64,000 bases of DNA from Purshia tridentata (Eukaryota; Streptophyta; Magnoliopsida; Rosales; Rosaceae), in assembly GCA_003254885.1 (NCBI GenBank), contig QANT01002103.1:90886-154885 (forward strand), given 5' to 3'. Position 1 is the first letter of the stretch; each line of letters starts with the position of its first letter. Both the position numbers and the translations under genes were made by a program. Shown one piece after another: positions 12,421-23,627 of the stretch. The notes under the pieces are model-generated. The model saw nothing but the letters and a program-made list of their open reading frames with translations, was not told the DNA's origin and did no database searches.

Positions 12421-12434
12421 TTTTATATATATAG
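12421..12434 (-). promoter_or_regulatory. TATA box of SGR9-like gene
   Basis: On the minus strand the sequence reads ctatatatataaaa, a strong TATA element ending 43 bp before the first ATG at 12378. A transcription start near 12390-12400 would give a very short leader and would place the upstream GTG at 12420 outside the mRNA. Confidence 0.6.
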
Positions 12435-14422
12435 AGGTGTGGAAAAGTTTTGAGGAATGTTGTGGCTTTTTATGTGAGTTTTGGCTTCACTAATTTGGCC
12501 ATGTCGCTCTCATTCAATGACCACCGTATCCCTTTAAATTTATTAATTTATCTTGTGTCAAATTCCTTTTTTTACAAATTAGTGTGAGAATAATCAACTA
12601 TTTTTCCAACTATGGTTAGAGCTAGAGGATGATCTGAATTGGCTCATGGACTGTGTAGCTAGAGACTACACTGTCTACACATCTATATAGTACTGTGCAT
12701 TTATCGATAGGTTTGTTTGCTTGCAAATAAATTATTGACGGGGACCAAAATTTCATGCAGGTACTAATTTTCATGTTAGCTGTTAAGTGCCTCATTAGCA
12801 AATGCATGAGGTTTGCATTCAACAATCGTCTCATGTTCGTGTGAATAGCTATTAAAAATGAATTAAAATTTATATTATATGAATGTTAACGACTATTAAT
12901 ATAGATGTATATAAATGTCTCGATCGTCTATAAGCGACTTTGCTAGAATTTTCCATAAATGCATAAATTCCATGACACTTGTAATGGTTCAAAATCTTGT
13001 GAATGTCCTCATTACAATCACATTGATTTGAAATCTTAATCACACCTTATTTTGGACATGTTATGTATGTCCTTTTGTCATTCTCAAGTCATAGCATGAG
13101 TTGATCACTTGATCTGTTGATTTTGTGTCGATTTTCTTTGTTCTACTTCCACGCGCGGTTCAACCCTTGTACAAAATAAAACACAAACTTGGCACAAGGG
13201 AGTTTGGTTAATTAGCTTGCACTTAGCCATATGGGTGAGGAGGCTGTGGCCTGTGGGGTACAATTGAATATTGAAATGGCTGGGCATGTAGGTTTTTTTG
13301 TCTACAAGTTTGTGTCCAGTTCAAGCTCATTTATCACTCCTCTTTCATTGTCTATGACTCTATATAACTATTAACTAATATAATGGCACATGCATGGCTC
13401 ATTCTCCTTGTCCCCTGCGCCACCAATAATACACTGGAAAGCTGGTGGAACTTAGCAAATAACAACCATACCTTGTACTCTTCGCTTATCAAGGCCTCTG
13501 TGTCGCCCTTCACACTTACATCCACCGCCTTCAACTCCAACTAATCCTCTTTGGAACTTGAGCAAATTTTTGAGCCCAAGTGTGGTGGATGAATCATTCT
13601 CTCTCGTACTTCCACAATAGCTTTGAGTAATATTATTTTTACTCTCTTAACTCACTATTTTGTATATTATATTTCTAATAGAGGTTTAGCCAGATTTGGA
13701 ATTAAATTGTGTAGAAATTTTTCTTATATTTTGTGTAATTGAATAATGTCACGGTCCCTAAGTACATAGTTCCCAAACAGTGTGGTACATAGGGCATGGT
13801 GGTAAATCCCGCAATGGGTATCCTGATCCCCACAATCAAGGGTCACCAGTGAAGCCTAATAGGTATAATAATGCCTTTTAAAGGGGAGCACATAATGATA
13901 ATCTTGTAGCAACCAAACCTTATGGACAGGAATCACAGAATTGAGGACTGACTAAAGCTGGAAAAATATTGTACATAACATTGGATTCTTTAACAGCAAG
14001 AAAGGATTTGCAGCTGGCTTTAATAAAGTAAAGCAGGTGCATTACCAAAGCTATTTACAACTATTTGGACCTCAAAAAGCTTATATGTATAATATTTCTC
14101 CAACAGAAAGTGTCTTTCTCTGTGTTCATATCACATTAATGATAAAATAGTAATGAAAATTTGTATTCAAAGATGTGATAAACAATAAATTGGGTGTAAT
14201 TTGAAACACCCAATCAATAAATTAAATTGCTAGGCATAATAGTTCAGTTAACACTTCAGATGAATGAAGCTTGTCACTTCAATTTAGAGGCATTTTCAAT
14301 AAATTAACACGGCTATTTCTTGGAGTCTCAGCAAAACAATGGAAGCCACAGTGGTAAAACTAGATGCCCTTATCCAATTCCATTTTTGTATAATTCCTCC
14401 AGAAATGATCTTGGCTCAACCA
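12435..14422. other. Intergenic spacer between SGR9 and PPR gene
   Basis: No supported gene. The part up to about 12900 is probably the SGR9 promoter. A more GC-balanced patch at about 13750-13890 stands out from the AT-rich surroundings but has no open frame or recognised motif. The final few hundred bases are the likely 3' flank of the minus-strand PPR gene. Confidence 0.45.
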
Positions 14423-16393
14423 TTAACATGCACTTTCCGCATCTATTTCATCTACCAAAACATACCCTTTTTCTTTCATCAACCCCAACAATCCTTCCAG
14501 TATTTCGTAAATCTCTTCAGCTCTTCCATTTGATGCATCCCTTGCTATAAAGCTTTGCAATCCATCACTTGTTTCAATCCAGCTAGTGCCAGGTATCTTC
14601 TTCAACCCAACATATTTCATTCTTTCCCTGACCTTATCAGCTTCTTCCCATCTCCCAGCTTGTGAATATAAATTTGCCATAATGATGTAGTTCCCTGTAT
14701 TATCAGGCTCAATCTGAAATAAACGATCACAGACAAACTTTCCCAATTCAACATCCCGAGAAACTGAAGCCCCATTAAGTAATGCACCCCAAACTTTAGC
14801 ACTTGGCTCCATTGGCATTTTATGAATGAATTCTGCAGCCTCATTGAGTCTCCCAGCTCGGCTAAGAACTCCTACCATGCACGCATAATGCTCAACCGAG
14901 GGCTGAATGCCATATTTCGGAAACATGGAATCAAAGATTTTCCAAGCTTCATCTACCACTCCTGAATGAGCACAAGCAGTTAACACTGCCGTAAATGTTA
15001 CTTGGTCTGGCTGAATCCCAATATTCAGCATCTCATAAAAAAGGCCAACAGACATATCAGCATCTCCATGAACTGCGTAAGCTGAGATTATTGATGTCCA
15101 AATGATCAAGCTCTGACCTTTAGATTGATCAAAAACCTGTTGTGCCCCGTGAAGAAACCCTGACTTTGCATAAGTATCAATAATAGCAGTTGCAACATAA
15201 ATATTCCAATCAAAATGGTTTCGAATAGTGTAAGCATGAATTTCTTTCCCTACTTTCAGATTTGAGAAATATGATATTGCAGGAAGAACACTTGACAATG
15301 TCACGGTATTTGGCTTCAAACCACATGCCTGCATTTCACGAACTAATTCTAAGGCACCTTCATGCCGGTTGTTCTGAACCAGACCCGAAATTACAGAATT
15401 CCAAGCACTTAATTTTGGGCTCTTATGTTCTCGAAAAATATTCACCGCTTTGTCAACAAATCCGTGAAACATGTACCCCGAAATTAATGAGCCATAAGTA
15501 ATCTCATCCTTTTCACTCATTTCACGAAATAACTCTTCAGCATAATCGAAGCTACCACATCTTGCGTATAACCCCATGATAGCATTACAAAGCAAAACAT
15601 CCATCTCAATCTGACTCTCATTCACAAACTGATGAACCTCCATACCAAGTATAAGATCATTGGAATGTGTACATGCCTGCAAGACACTAACTACTGTCAA
15701 CTTATCGGGCCTCAACCTCTCAAAGCCTAACATCTCCCTATACAATTCTTTACACTCTTCATAATACCCCGCCTGAGAATACCCGGCAATCATCGCATTC
15801 CACGACACAATATCTCCGTCCGGCATCCTATCAAACAAAGCTCTTGCCAAACCAACCTCATCACATCTCGAGTAGTAAGTAATCAAAGAATTCACAACAA
15901 AGACATCCGAATCAAACCCGCGGCGGAGAACAAAACAATGAGCCTCCTGAGCCAAACTCGAACCAGAAACCAAAGCCCCCAGCGCCTTCAACACACACGT
16001 AACAGTAAAATTATCGGGCTTCACTTGAGCCGAACACGAAGACACCATAGCTGAAAACAGCTTCAGGGTGTCGGCGTGCATGTTGTTAAGGGAACACCCA
16101 ATGAGCAGAGCGTTCCAGGAGAAAACGGTTTTGTCGGGAATTTGGTCGAACACCTTGCGCGCTTGGTTGGGGTGGTTGGTTTTGGAGTAAAAAGTGATGA
16201 GCTTTGAGGCCAAGAAGTTTCCGGGGTTGACTGAGAAGAGAACGAGGCGCGCGTGGAGCTGCTTGCCCTGGCGGACCAGGCGGCGGTCCGTGCAGTGCTG
16301 GATGAGGTGGCCATAAGCGCCACAGTCGAGCTCGTCGATTCTAAAGAGGCTCTGTAGGGCGCGTTGAATGTATAGTGGCTTTGCAGAACACAT
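14423..16393 (-). CDS. Pentatricopeptide repeat protein, PLS class with E domain (At2g37310-like)
   Basis: Intronless 656-residue protein made of tandem ~31-36-residue PLS-type PPR motifs. Recognisable units include VFDQIPDKTVFSWNALLIG, LFDRMPDGDIVSWNAMIAG and VKPDNFTVTCVLKAL. It ends in an E/E+ extension (AEFIHKMPMEPSAKVWGALLN, then VGLKKIPGTSWIE) without a DYW domain. PLS-E proteins act in mitochondria or chloroplasts, mostly as sequence-specific RNA-editing site recognition factors. Length and neighbourhood (second PPR, then ALS3, RS2Z33 and ABCG2) point to the ortholog of Arabidopsis At2g37310. Its editing target is unknown to me. The N terminus (MCSAKPLYIQRALQSLF) is basic and hydrophobic, compatible with a transit peptide. 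No frameshift or internal stop. Confidence 0.95.
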   Translation of the reverse strand: MCSAKPLYIQRALQSLFRIDELDCGAYGHLIQHCTDRRLVRQGKQLHARLVLFSVNPGNFLASKLITFYSKTNHPNQARKVFDQIPDKTVFSWNALLIGCSLNNMHADTLKLFSAMVSSCSAQVKPDNFTVTCVLKALGALVSGSSLAQEAHCFVLRRGFDSDVFVVNSLITYYSRCDEVGLARALFDRMPDGDIVSWNAMIAGYSQAGYYEECKELYREMLGFERLRPDKLTVVSVLQACTHSNDLILGMEVHQFVNESQIEMDVLLCNAIMGLYARCGSFDYAEELFREMSEKDEITYGSLISGYMFHGFVDKAVNIFREHKSPKLSAWNSVISGLVQNNRHEGALELVREMQACGLKPNTVTLSSVLPAISYFSNLKVGKEIHAYTIRNHFDWNIYVATAIIDTYAKSGFLHGAQQVFDQSKGQSLIIWTSIISAYAVHGDADMSVGLFYEMLNIGIQPDQVTFTAVLTACAHSGVVDEAWKIFDSMFPKYGIQPSVEHYACMVGVLSRAGRLNEAAEFIHKMPMEPSAKVWGALLNGASVSRDVELGKFVCDRLFQIEPDNTGNYIIMANLYSQAGRWEEADKVRERMKYVGLKKIPGTSWIETSDGLQSFIARDASNGRAEEIYEILEGLLGLMKEKGYVLVDEIDAESAC

Positions 16394-17290
16394 TCATTTG
16401 TTTGTTTTTTCTTTGAGAGTTTTAAGTACTCTAATCTTCTTATAGCCTCTTTTTTTTTGGGTAAAGTTAAATCTTATAAGTTATAGCCTTTTGAGTGGTT
16501 ACAACTTACATGCACGGGTGGAAATTCTGCGGTTGAAACCGACCAAAGCGTCGATTTGGTTCGGTTTTCTCTCTTATTTTTTGCATTTTGTACCATAATC
16601 CGACTTGTCCAAAGTAATATGATGCATAACACAACAAGCAACTATGGGCGCACTCCAATTAGGTTCGGTTTAGACGTCAAACCGTAAGCTAAATCAATAA
16701 ATGTTAACGGTTTGGTATGATTCGATTTCACATAAAAGTAGTTTGTAATCAAACCACTCATAATCAGTTTGGTTCGATTTAATCTAGCAATTTGTGTGAA
16801 AAAAAATTTTTAGATTCAACCAGTACTAATACAACTAGTTATTTATTAAATTTGATAACTTCACTAAAACATTCAAATGCACAATCTATATTAATAAAAT
16901 TATGAAACATGTAATAATATTAATAAAACAATATGTATCAAACAAACAACTATTAAAGTCTAATCACAATATACCATATACAACAAAATTAAAGCATAAA
17001 ATGAATAGTCCGGTTCGATTTTATTTGATTTGGTTTGAATTTTTAATTTGGTTTGGTTTGGTTTGGTTTGGATATGGATGAGCACATAATCACATCCTAT
17101 CCTAGCACAGGCTGCATAGCAAAGTCTCAAAAACTCCAACCGCCAAATTACCTTCCTATCCCCTGTCTGACCGAGAAGCAAAATTAGCTAAAATTCCATC
17201 AACTTCACCTGAGAGACAGTTGAAAGGGCTTTGCTGATGGTTTTTGGAGAAGACAAGGAAATGTAAACCGCAGTGGCGGCAGAATTTGAT
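16394..17290. other. Spacer with GGTTT-rich repeat-like DNA
   Basis: No gene supported. From about 16520 to 17075 the plus strand repeatedly shows GGTTCGGTTT, GGTTTGGTTCGATT and similar strings, ending in a clean (GGTTT)5 run at 17047-17071. This composition is typical of degraded transposon-derived DNA in plants. Open frames at 16960-17181 and 17156-17350 (minus) look like shadows of low-complexity DNA. Confidence 0.45.
17047..17071. repeat. (GGTTT)5 pentanucleotide repeat
   Basis: Five perfect copies of ggttt in a row, inside a wider region rich in the same word. Confidence 0.9.
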
Positions 17291-17336
17291 CGCATCGTCC
17301 TTCTTCTTCTTCGTCTTCGTCTTCGAATTTTCAGCG

Positions 17337-18426
17337 GTAAGCTTGTTCAAGCAAAACCCACTTTCCTAAAACGTGGTACTCTGGAAAATCTGACGTCCTG
17401 TAATGGAAATTTGGGTTATTTTCGTGATATATAAGCTGTAAAGAAATGTATGATTGTTATACCTCTTACTGTTTATTTAAGATTTATGTAATTTATGGGA
17501 ATGGATTTTAGTTTCTTACAGGAGCTGAGCTTGAGCTCAAAGGAAATGTATTTTCTTGAATTGATTATTTTCCTTTTGGAGGATTTGGTTTTGGGTGTTG
17601 AGAGATTTCATGGAATTTGATTCAGTTGGTACTGAAACTGTTGGGAATTTTGTATGAGAATTTGTGTGTAAGTTAGTTGCCTCTACTTCATATTTGCAAC
17701 TCAGACTTTATAAGGGCTTAATGGTAACTTAATCTTCATTTTCTTGATAAATCTCTGTACCTGTATATTCTTCTCCATCTTCATGTTTGCCTTGTGGATG
17801 TTTCATATTGCCTATACCATCTGTTGGAGCAAATGCCATAGTGGGAAATCTGTCATATAAGTGATACTAACATTATCACTATCAATGCTATATTCGATTT
17901 AAATTGTAATGCCCTTAAGAAATGCAGAGGGATATTTAATAATTGAAAGTCAATCAGGTAATGTATATGTTTTTTGGTTTTTCTGTTTTATTAAAGAGAG
18001 GAGAAAAAGATTAGAGAGGTGTGGGAGAGAGATGAGAAAGTATACATATGATAGTTTTTAACGCTAAATAAAGTTGAAAACAATTTTAAATGGTTTTTAG
18101 TTCTATCTACGCTTCATACGGACAATGAGATAGCCTGCATGTGCAAGAAGCAAAGCATTTGTAAGTTTTGAGGCTTCTATTTGTGTAAACTGAAGTGGGA
18201 CTAGTTTAAATTTTGCCAGTCCTACACCGCAGCGGTTAGAATATAGATTTAGGTGACATTACAGTTTTTTATACTTTTCATGGGTCGTTTCCCTATCATA
18301 TGCTTGACTGTTACTTTTCTAGTCTAATGCTTGAAGTGTTCATTCTTGCATTCCAATAGTGCAATTTGAAGAATTATACTCATTGTAAGTCAGATAATGA
18401 ATTCTTAATTTTACAATTTTTTACAG
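17337..18426 (+). other. 5' UTR intron of the Tudor-like gene
   Basis: A CT-rich leader exon with repeated cttcttctt and cttcgtcttcg ends in tcagcg followed by the donor gtaagc at 17337. An acceptor (ttttttacag) ends at 18426, 32 bp before the start codon at 18459. The intervening 1.09 kb has no coding potential, which fits a leader intron. Confidence 0.55.
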
Positions 18427-18458
18427 CCTTTTTGCATTTATGAGAAAGAGTTCAAGAA

Positions 18459-18989
18459 ATGGAAAACACTAGCAAGGAGCCGGAAGTAGAGCCTTCATCA
18501 GCAGAAGTTTATGAGTTACCAGGGGAGCCTGCTATTGTCATTAATGGAATGCCTGAGATTTCCATTTCCCCAAGTGATGGCACTCTTGCTGTGTGCAATA
18601 CTGTGAGTGATACAGAGTCCAGTGGAAATACAACATTTGGTGAATGGTTGGAAGGAAGGGAAGTAAGAAAGTTGTTTGGAGAGCAATACTATTTTGGTAC
18701 AGTCGCGGAGTATGATAGAGAAACAGGCTGGTACAGGGTGGTGTATGAAGATGGCGACTGTGAAGATCTCGACTGGACTGAGTTGGAAGAAGTGCTTCAG
18801 CCATTGGACATTATGGTTCCACTGAAAGCATTAGCCCTAAAAATTATCAAGAAAAGCAAGAAACCTGTTCAGAAATCTAGGAATGTTGTGGCTCAATCTC
18901 GAACACCTAAAGCCAAACGCATGGGAAGTAAGGGAAATAATATCTCAGTGAATGAAGATGTTTCAACGGTGAAGCCCAATGATTCATGA
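18459..18989 (+). CDS. Small Tudor-like domain protein
   Basis: Protein of 176 residues in one coding exon. The core, GREVRKLFGEQYYFGTVAEY followed by GWYRVVYEDGDCEDLDWTEL, has the aromatic and acidic pattern of a Tudor-like chromatin-reader fold, as in plant PTM/DDT proteins where a 'KxFxxxGxFxGxV...YxVxYxDGDxEDL' module occurs. The N terminus contains VYELPGEPAIVINGMPE; the C terminus is Lys-rich (IIKKSKKPVQKSR, then TPKAKRMGSKG), compatible with nuclear localisation. Similar plant proteins are, as I recall, sometimes labelled 'dirigent protein 17-like', but I see no dirigent signal peptide or beta-barrel features, so I would not use that name. It sits in the 8-kb stretch separating two PPR genes that are adjacent in Arabidopsis. 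Function unknown; chromatin association is inference. Confidence 0.8.
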   Translation: MENTSKEPEVEPSSAEVYELPGEPAIVINGMPEISISPSDGTLAVCNTVSDTESSGNTTFGEWLEGREVRKLFGEQYYFGTVAEYDRETGWYRVVYEDGDCEDLDWTELEEVLQPLDIMVPLKALALKIIKKSKKPVQKSRNVVAQSRTPKAKRMGSKGNNISVNEDVSTVKPNDS

Positions 18990-20200
18990 AGGCTGAAGAT
19001 AAAGATACGACGCCATTTCAAAGGCTGATGATATTTCATTCTGATGGACCGGAAATAGCCTGGTATAGAGGGTAGATGATTTGAAAATTGGTCTTGCTAG
19101 AAGGTTGGAACAAAATTAATGAAATTAGTCACATAGATACTGTTTTATTGTTTGTAACACATATCCCTAACATTACATATATGATGTCAACAAGATGATA
19201 CCATACTCGATGGATGTTGTGTGTAGACGTTAAATGATGAACTAGGAAAACAACTGCTGTATGCGACTGTGCTGAAATTTCTCATGAACTTGTTCTAGAA
19301 CTGTCATTGAAATGAGGGTTGAAAACTATGGCAGTTGAGTTTTGCTTGGTAATTTTGGTAGCTGTAACTTTTGATTGTGCTTCCATTGAAGCCTTTTATT
19401 GCTAGTTTTCGTACGCAAGATGGAACTCTCTTGTACAGATCAATATGCAGGTGACATTAATAACCAAGCCTGTTATGCTTTACTAATAAAAGTGGGTGCT
19501 GATCAAGATGAGTAGTTTACTTGCCTGCAAGATGAAAACTCTCATATATGATAATTTGCTTATGCACAGATGAACTATCTCATTCTTTTTTTCTGTTTTC
19601 AATGACGTGGATTTACTAGCCAAGTACTAGTAATGCGCTTTTGGCAGATATCTTTTCTAATCATGTTTATCTTATCAGTTGTGCACAACTTTACTTTATC
19701 AATAAAAAATTTGATTGACAATGACAAAACTCTGAGAATTTGAGTGTTACTTAAGCCAAAACAAATATGCTTATGATGTGTTATGATTGCTTTTTAATAT
19801 TTTTTGGCTAAATCTCAACAAATTTATAGGAACAAATTCTAGAATATCATTAACCCACTATCAATTGCCAATACACTAGGTGTTGAGTTCAAACTGATAG
19901 AAGCCAGTTGCTTAATTATAAAAAATATAAAAAAACCACTAATCAACTAATAAGAAGCGTATGCAAACCAAACCAATAAAACACCCCAAATCAACTAATA
20001 AGAACCGTATCCTCTTTGATATGTCCCTATCTCGTACTTTTCGGTCTTTTCCCCATCGTCACCTGCCACATCACACGACTCCTTTTTTCCACGTCAGCAT
20101 CGTCTTCCTCAGTAACCCACTCACAAGTCGCAACGCGACGCATATAAACCCCTTTTTTTTTTGCAAACAAACCAAACCAAACCAAAAAACGCAAAGACCC
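18990..20200. other. 3' flank of Tudor-like gene and promoter of next gene
   Basis: No additional coding region was found. The first few hundred bases are likely 3' UTR. The segment just before 20200 becomes C-rich and contains an A/C-rich stretch (aaccaaaccaaacc) followed by cttcttcttcccatcc, a typical plant leader composition, so the next gene probably starts near 20200-20260. Confidence 0.45.
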
Positions 20201-20358
20201 CTTGTTACACGCTTCTTCTTCCCATCCGTAATCTCGCTCTCTATCTAATCTCTAGGGTTTTTCATCGACCAAAATGCTCCTTCATTTGCTCTAAGCTTTG
20301 TGTTTCTGTTTGTTTCCCGAGAGACTAAGAGTATGATCTTTCTTGGGTGGCTCACTAG

Positions 20359-21098
20359 GTACTCTTCAATCTTTTCTGATAAAAGTATTTTGGTTTCTAG
20401 GAAAATGGAACAAGTTGAAACAAAATGTACTTTGAAATAAAGTGTTTTATATTGTATTGTGTCACAAAAAAAATGAGAATTCATTTCCTCTTAAAATACA
20501 GAAAAAGAAGGTGAATCTTCTTGCTTGCTTACCCTGCAGCTTAACCAATTATCTTATTATTCAAAGATGACACCACAAAACTACTAGTGTGAAATGCTTG
20601 ACTTTGTTTCCTTTCAACGAGCTGTTTTACAATTCTTGTGCAGAATCTAATTTTAATGTATTTTCTGACAACACAGAAAGATTGAGGAAAAGGGACATAG
20701 AATTTGGATTTCATTGGTATTGTTTAGATGTTTGTATGCCTCCTGCTTTGTGGGTTTTTTTTTTCTTTTCTCATGCTTTGTGGGTTTAATGCACAATGAA
20801 GCCAGACGGTTGTATCAACTCTATGGGGATCTAGAGCTTGCTTTGAGAAGTTAATTATTTTGGTAAAAATTTGAATTCCATGGACTTTTTTGGCGGTGAT
20901 AATGAAGACCAAGTTGAGGTTTAGAATGTATTTCGATTATATAATAATGGTGTTGTAGATTGTGGGTTTGACGAATTGTCTTGTTGGGTTCATCAGGCCA
21001 AGTTTTTTTGTTTCCTTGGGTTCTTCTCGCTAGCAATAAACTTATAATTGAAATGACTTATCATGCATTTCTTTTTTGTCTATTTTAAATATGACCAG
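20359..21098 (+). other. Possible 5' UTR intron of NFRKB-like gene
   Basis: A leader-like exon containing tctctagggtttttcatcg ends in cactag, followed by gtactc at 20359. A pyrimidine-containing acceptor (atatgaccag) ends at 21098. The pairing is a guess from consensus alone. Two short in-frame stops between 21099 and 21286 mean the exon could be only leader. Confidence 0.35.
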
Positions 21099-21285
21099 GG
21101 ATTCAGTTGGAAACTTTGCCTTGGTGGATTGTGATGTAGTGGATAAAATTGCTGGAGTTTCAATGCCTCTTTAAAGAAATGGTGATGATGAGGACTCTAC
21201 GATTGTTTACTATGCTATTTATGCTCTTATTGAAGGCCTAGGATATTTATCACTGAAGGCCCTTAGACTTTGAAATTGAAGACAT

Positions 21286-23013
21286 ATGGAAACTGGAAAG
21301 CACAGTTCAATGAGGAAACTGAAAAATATGGGACGCAAAGTCTTGTTGACGAAGCAATTGGAAAGAATGAAAAATGGGTTCAAAATAAACCTTGGTCAGA
21401 GAGATATAGATGCCGCACATACTTTGGTAGAGTTGGCCAATGATGATTCTGGTTTGCTTCAGGTTGGGGTATGTTCACATGGAATGAAGCATAGCATGAA
21501 GGGGTTGCCGAGCATAAAGGATTTCAGGGGGAAGTGGGAAGGTGATAGTCATTCCAAAGTAGGTAGGAGAAAGATCAATTTTTCTGTAAAGTGTCAGCAA
21601 GCTGCCTTTAAAGGTCAGATGAAGGATGAAGAAACTGTAGGGAGAAAGCAGAAAAAAAGTAAAATTGGTAAGAAACTATCTTCTCTCCGACCAAAATACA
21701 TGAAAAATAATGTCAATGAGAAGGCTGACAAGTTTGAAGCTTTCCTTGAGGATTGTCATGATAAATTAAGCAGGTTAAATACAAGGAAGCGGAAAAGGGT
21801 GGCAGGATCCTTTTTAAAAAGAGAAATTGTTCCAGTACCTGAAAAAATAAGGTTGAAAATGCCCTTGAAATTGGCAGTTCCTACTGTACATGCCGGATTT
21901 TCTTTCTCTGTTATACATCTCCTTACTGCCGTTCGCATAGCAATGGTTGCTCCACCTGCAGTAGATGATGCTTTGGTGTATGGCAAGGATCAAAGCGAAA
22001 GCAATGCTGAAGGGATAAATGGATTTTGTTCTGTCAAAAATAAATGCATTAGTGATTGTGCACTAACAAATTCCATGGATTTACCTTTTCTCACCCTTAA
22101 CAAGATTGTTGACCGTGTAAGATCAAATCCTATGGATCCTTGTATTCTTCTAACCCAGGAGCCACTTCGGGATATAGTCAGAGGAGTTCTGAAGATATTT
22201 ACATCCAAAACAGCACCTCTAGGAGCAAAGGGATGGAAGCCACTCACTTTCTATAACAAATCCAGTAAGTGTTGGTCATGGATCGGTCCCATTACTTTAA
22301 ACTCATGCAATGCTGATGAGGAAGATCTGTCTTCTGAAGCTTGGAGTCTTGACCACAAATTGCTTGTGAGGTTGGTTGATTCCTTTGTTTTTTGGTTCAA
22401 AAGTTTTCAAGAGAGATTTCGTCAAGTTGGAAGCCTTCCTGCACCACCTTTGGTTTTGATGCAACCAACAGTAGATGAAAGGGAAAGGCTGAGGGTTGTT
22501 GGTTCGCGAAAGAGTGTCACCACTATCAACCCAAGCTCTGAAGAAGTAAGAGCTTACTTTCACAAGGAAGAAGCCTTGAGGTATTTGGTCCCAGATCGGG
22601 CATTTGCTTACACAGCACTGGATGGTAGAAAATCTGCAGTTGCTCCTCTAAGAAGGTGCAGTGGTAAGCCATCATATAGACACCGAGATCACTTCATGCT
22701 TAAAGCTGATCGGCCGCCTCATGTTACCATTCTGTGTCTTGTGAGGGATGCAGCTGCTCGATTGCCTGGAAGTATTGGTACCAGAGCAGATATCTCTACT
22801 CTCATTCGGGACTCACAGTATGTGGTGGAAGACGTCTCTGATGATCAACTTAACCAAGTTGTAAGTGGTGCACTGGACCGGCTGCACTATGAATCTGATC
22901 CATGTGTAAAATATGATGGAGATAGGAAGTTGTGGGTGTATTTACATGGAGAGAGAGGGGAAGAAGACTTTGAGGATGATGGTACCTTATCTACTGTAAG
23001 GAGACGACATTGA
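21286..23013 (+). CDS. Truncated NFRKB-like protein with winged-helix domain
   Basis: Single-exon frame of 575 residues. Residues ~190-570 match the middle of plant NFRKB-type proteins (Arabidopsis At3g45830-like; NFRKB is an INO80 chromatin-remodelling subunit in animals). Recognisable blocks: GSFLKREIVPVPEKIRLKMP, TVHAGFSFSVIHLLTAVRIA, IVDRVRSNPMDPCILLTQEP, GAKGWKPLTFY and the winged-helix-like region from EEVRAYFHKEEALRYLVPDR through KLWVYLHGERG. The full-length family is ~1300 residues, with an N-terminal DEUBAD-type region and a long C-terminal tail; both are missing here, and the frame stops soon after EDFEDDGTLST. The N-terminal ~185 residues are basic and not clearly family-like. It is either a shortened paralog that is still expressed or a decaying partial copy. 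The reading frame is intact throughout. Confidence 0.75.
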   Translation: METGKHSSMRKLKNMGRKVLLTKQLERMKNGFKINLGQRDIDAAHTLVELANDDSGLLQVGVCSHGMKHSMKGLPSIKDFRGKWEGDSHSKVGRRKINFSVKCQQAAFKGQMKDEETVGRKQKKSKIGKKLSSLRPKYMKNNVNEKADKFEAFLEDCHDKLSRLNTRKRKRVAGSFLKREIVPVPEKIRLKMPLKLAVPTVHAGFSFSVIHLLTAVRIAMVAPPAVDDALVYGKDQSESNAEGINGFCSVKNKCISDCALTNSMDLPFLTLNKIVDRVRSNPMDPCILLTQEPLRDIVRGVLKIFTSKTAPLGAKGWKPLTFYNKSSKCWSWIGPITLNSCNADEEDLSSEAWSLDHKLLVRLVDSFVFWFKSFQERFRQVGSLPAPPLVLMQPTVDERERLRVVGSRKSVTTINPSSEEVRAYFHKEEALRYLVPDRAFAYTALDGRKSAVAPLRRCSGKPSYRHRDHFMLKADRPPHVTILCLVRDAAARLPGSIGTRADISTLIRDSQYVVEDVSDDQLNQVVSGALDRLHYESDPCVKYDGDRKLWVYLHGERGEEDFEDDGTLSTVRRRH

Positions 23014-23494
23014 GAGGAAAAAACTACCTCTTCATGGGACAGCACTCCAAAATGGATAGGAAGAAACTTGCACAGTAGGAAGTGATCGATATGGATGTCA
23101 ATGTGAATCCTAATCGTTGCATGACAGAAAGTAGTTCTTTTCTTTTTCTCTTTTATTTTCTTTATTTTGGGCTCAAACAAGGCCTAAGGTCTGAGAATGA
23201 GCGTTGAACTTTGCTGTAGGTGTGGGGGATGAGTTCTCTATCTATGAGTCCCCACCTAGTAATAGCTAGTTTTAGCATACAATGGTCTGTCACATGCAGT
23301 CATAAAGAAGGGGTTTCATTTTCATATGAGGTGGCATGAATCTGACATTGCATTTTGCTCTTCGATAATTATCTGTTGTAGAGTTATGAAACAATTCATT
23401 AAGCAGAAAGATGTTCATGGGTCCCTATTTTTGCCTTCATGTTAATTTATGTTCTCATTCATCCTATATCCATGCTAAATTATAAAATATATAT

Positions 23495-23590
23495 TTTTAT
23501 TAATTAACAACTGTCATTCATGAAATTTAAACTCATGACCTCCTCCAACAAACAGGAGATTGAGTGCCACTATACTAAATACCCATTGAA
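23495..23590 (-). mobile_element. tRNA-derived SINE-like remnant
   Basis: On the minus strand the sequence has an A-box-like tagtatagtggca and, 32 bases on, a B-box-like gagtttaaatttc, then an A/T-rich end. Spacing and motif order match a tRNA-derived SINE head. No clear target-site duplication was found, so it may be old or truncated. A short repeat (tacccattga twice) lies at its head end. Confidence 0.45.
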
Positions 23591-23627
23591 TACCCATTGA
23601 CTGCATTCAATAGTTCTCTATTAAAAA

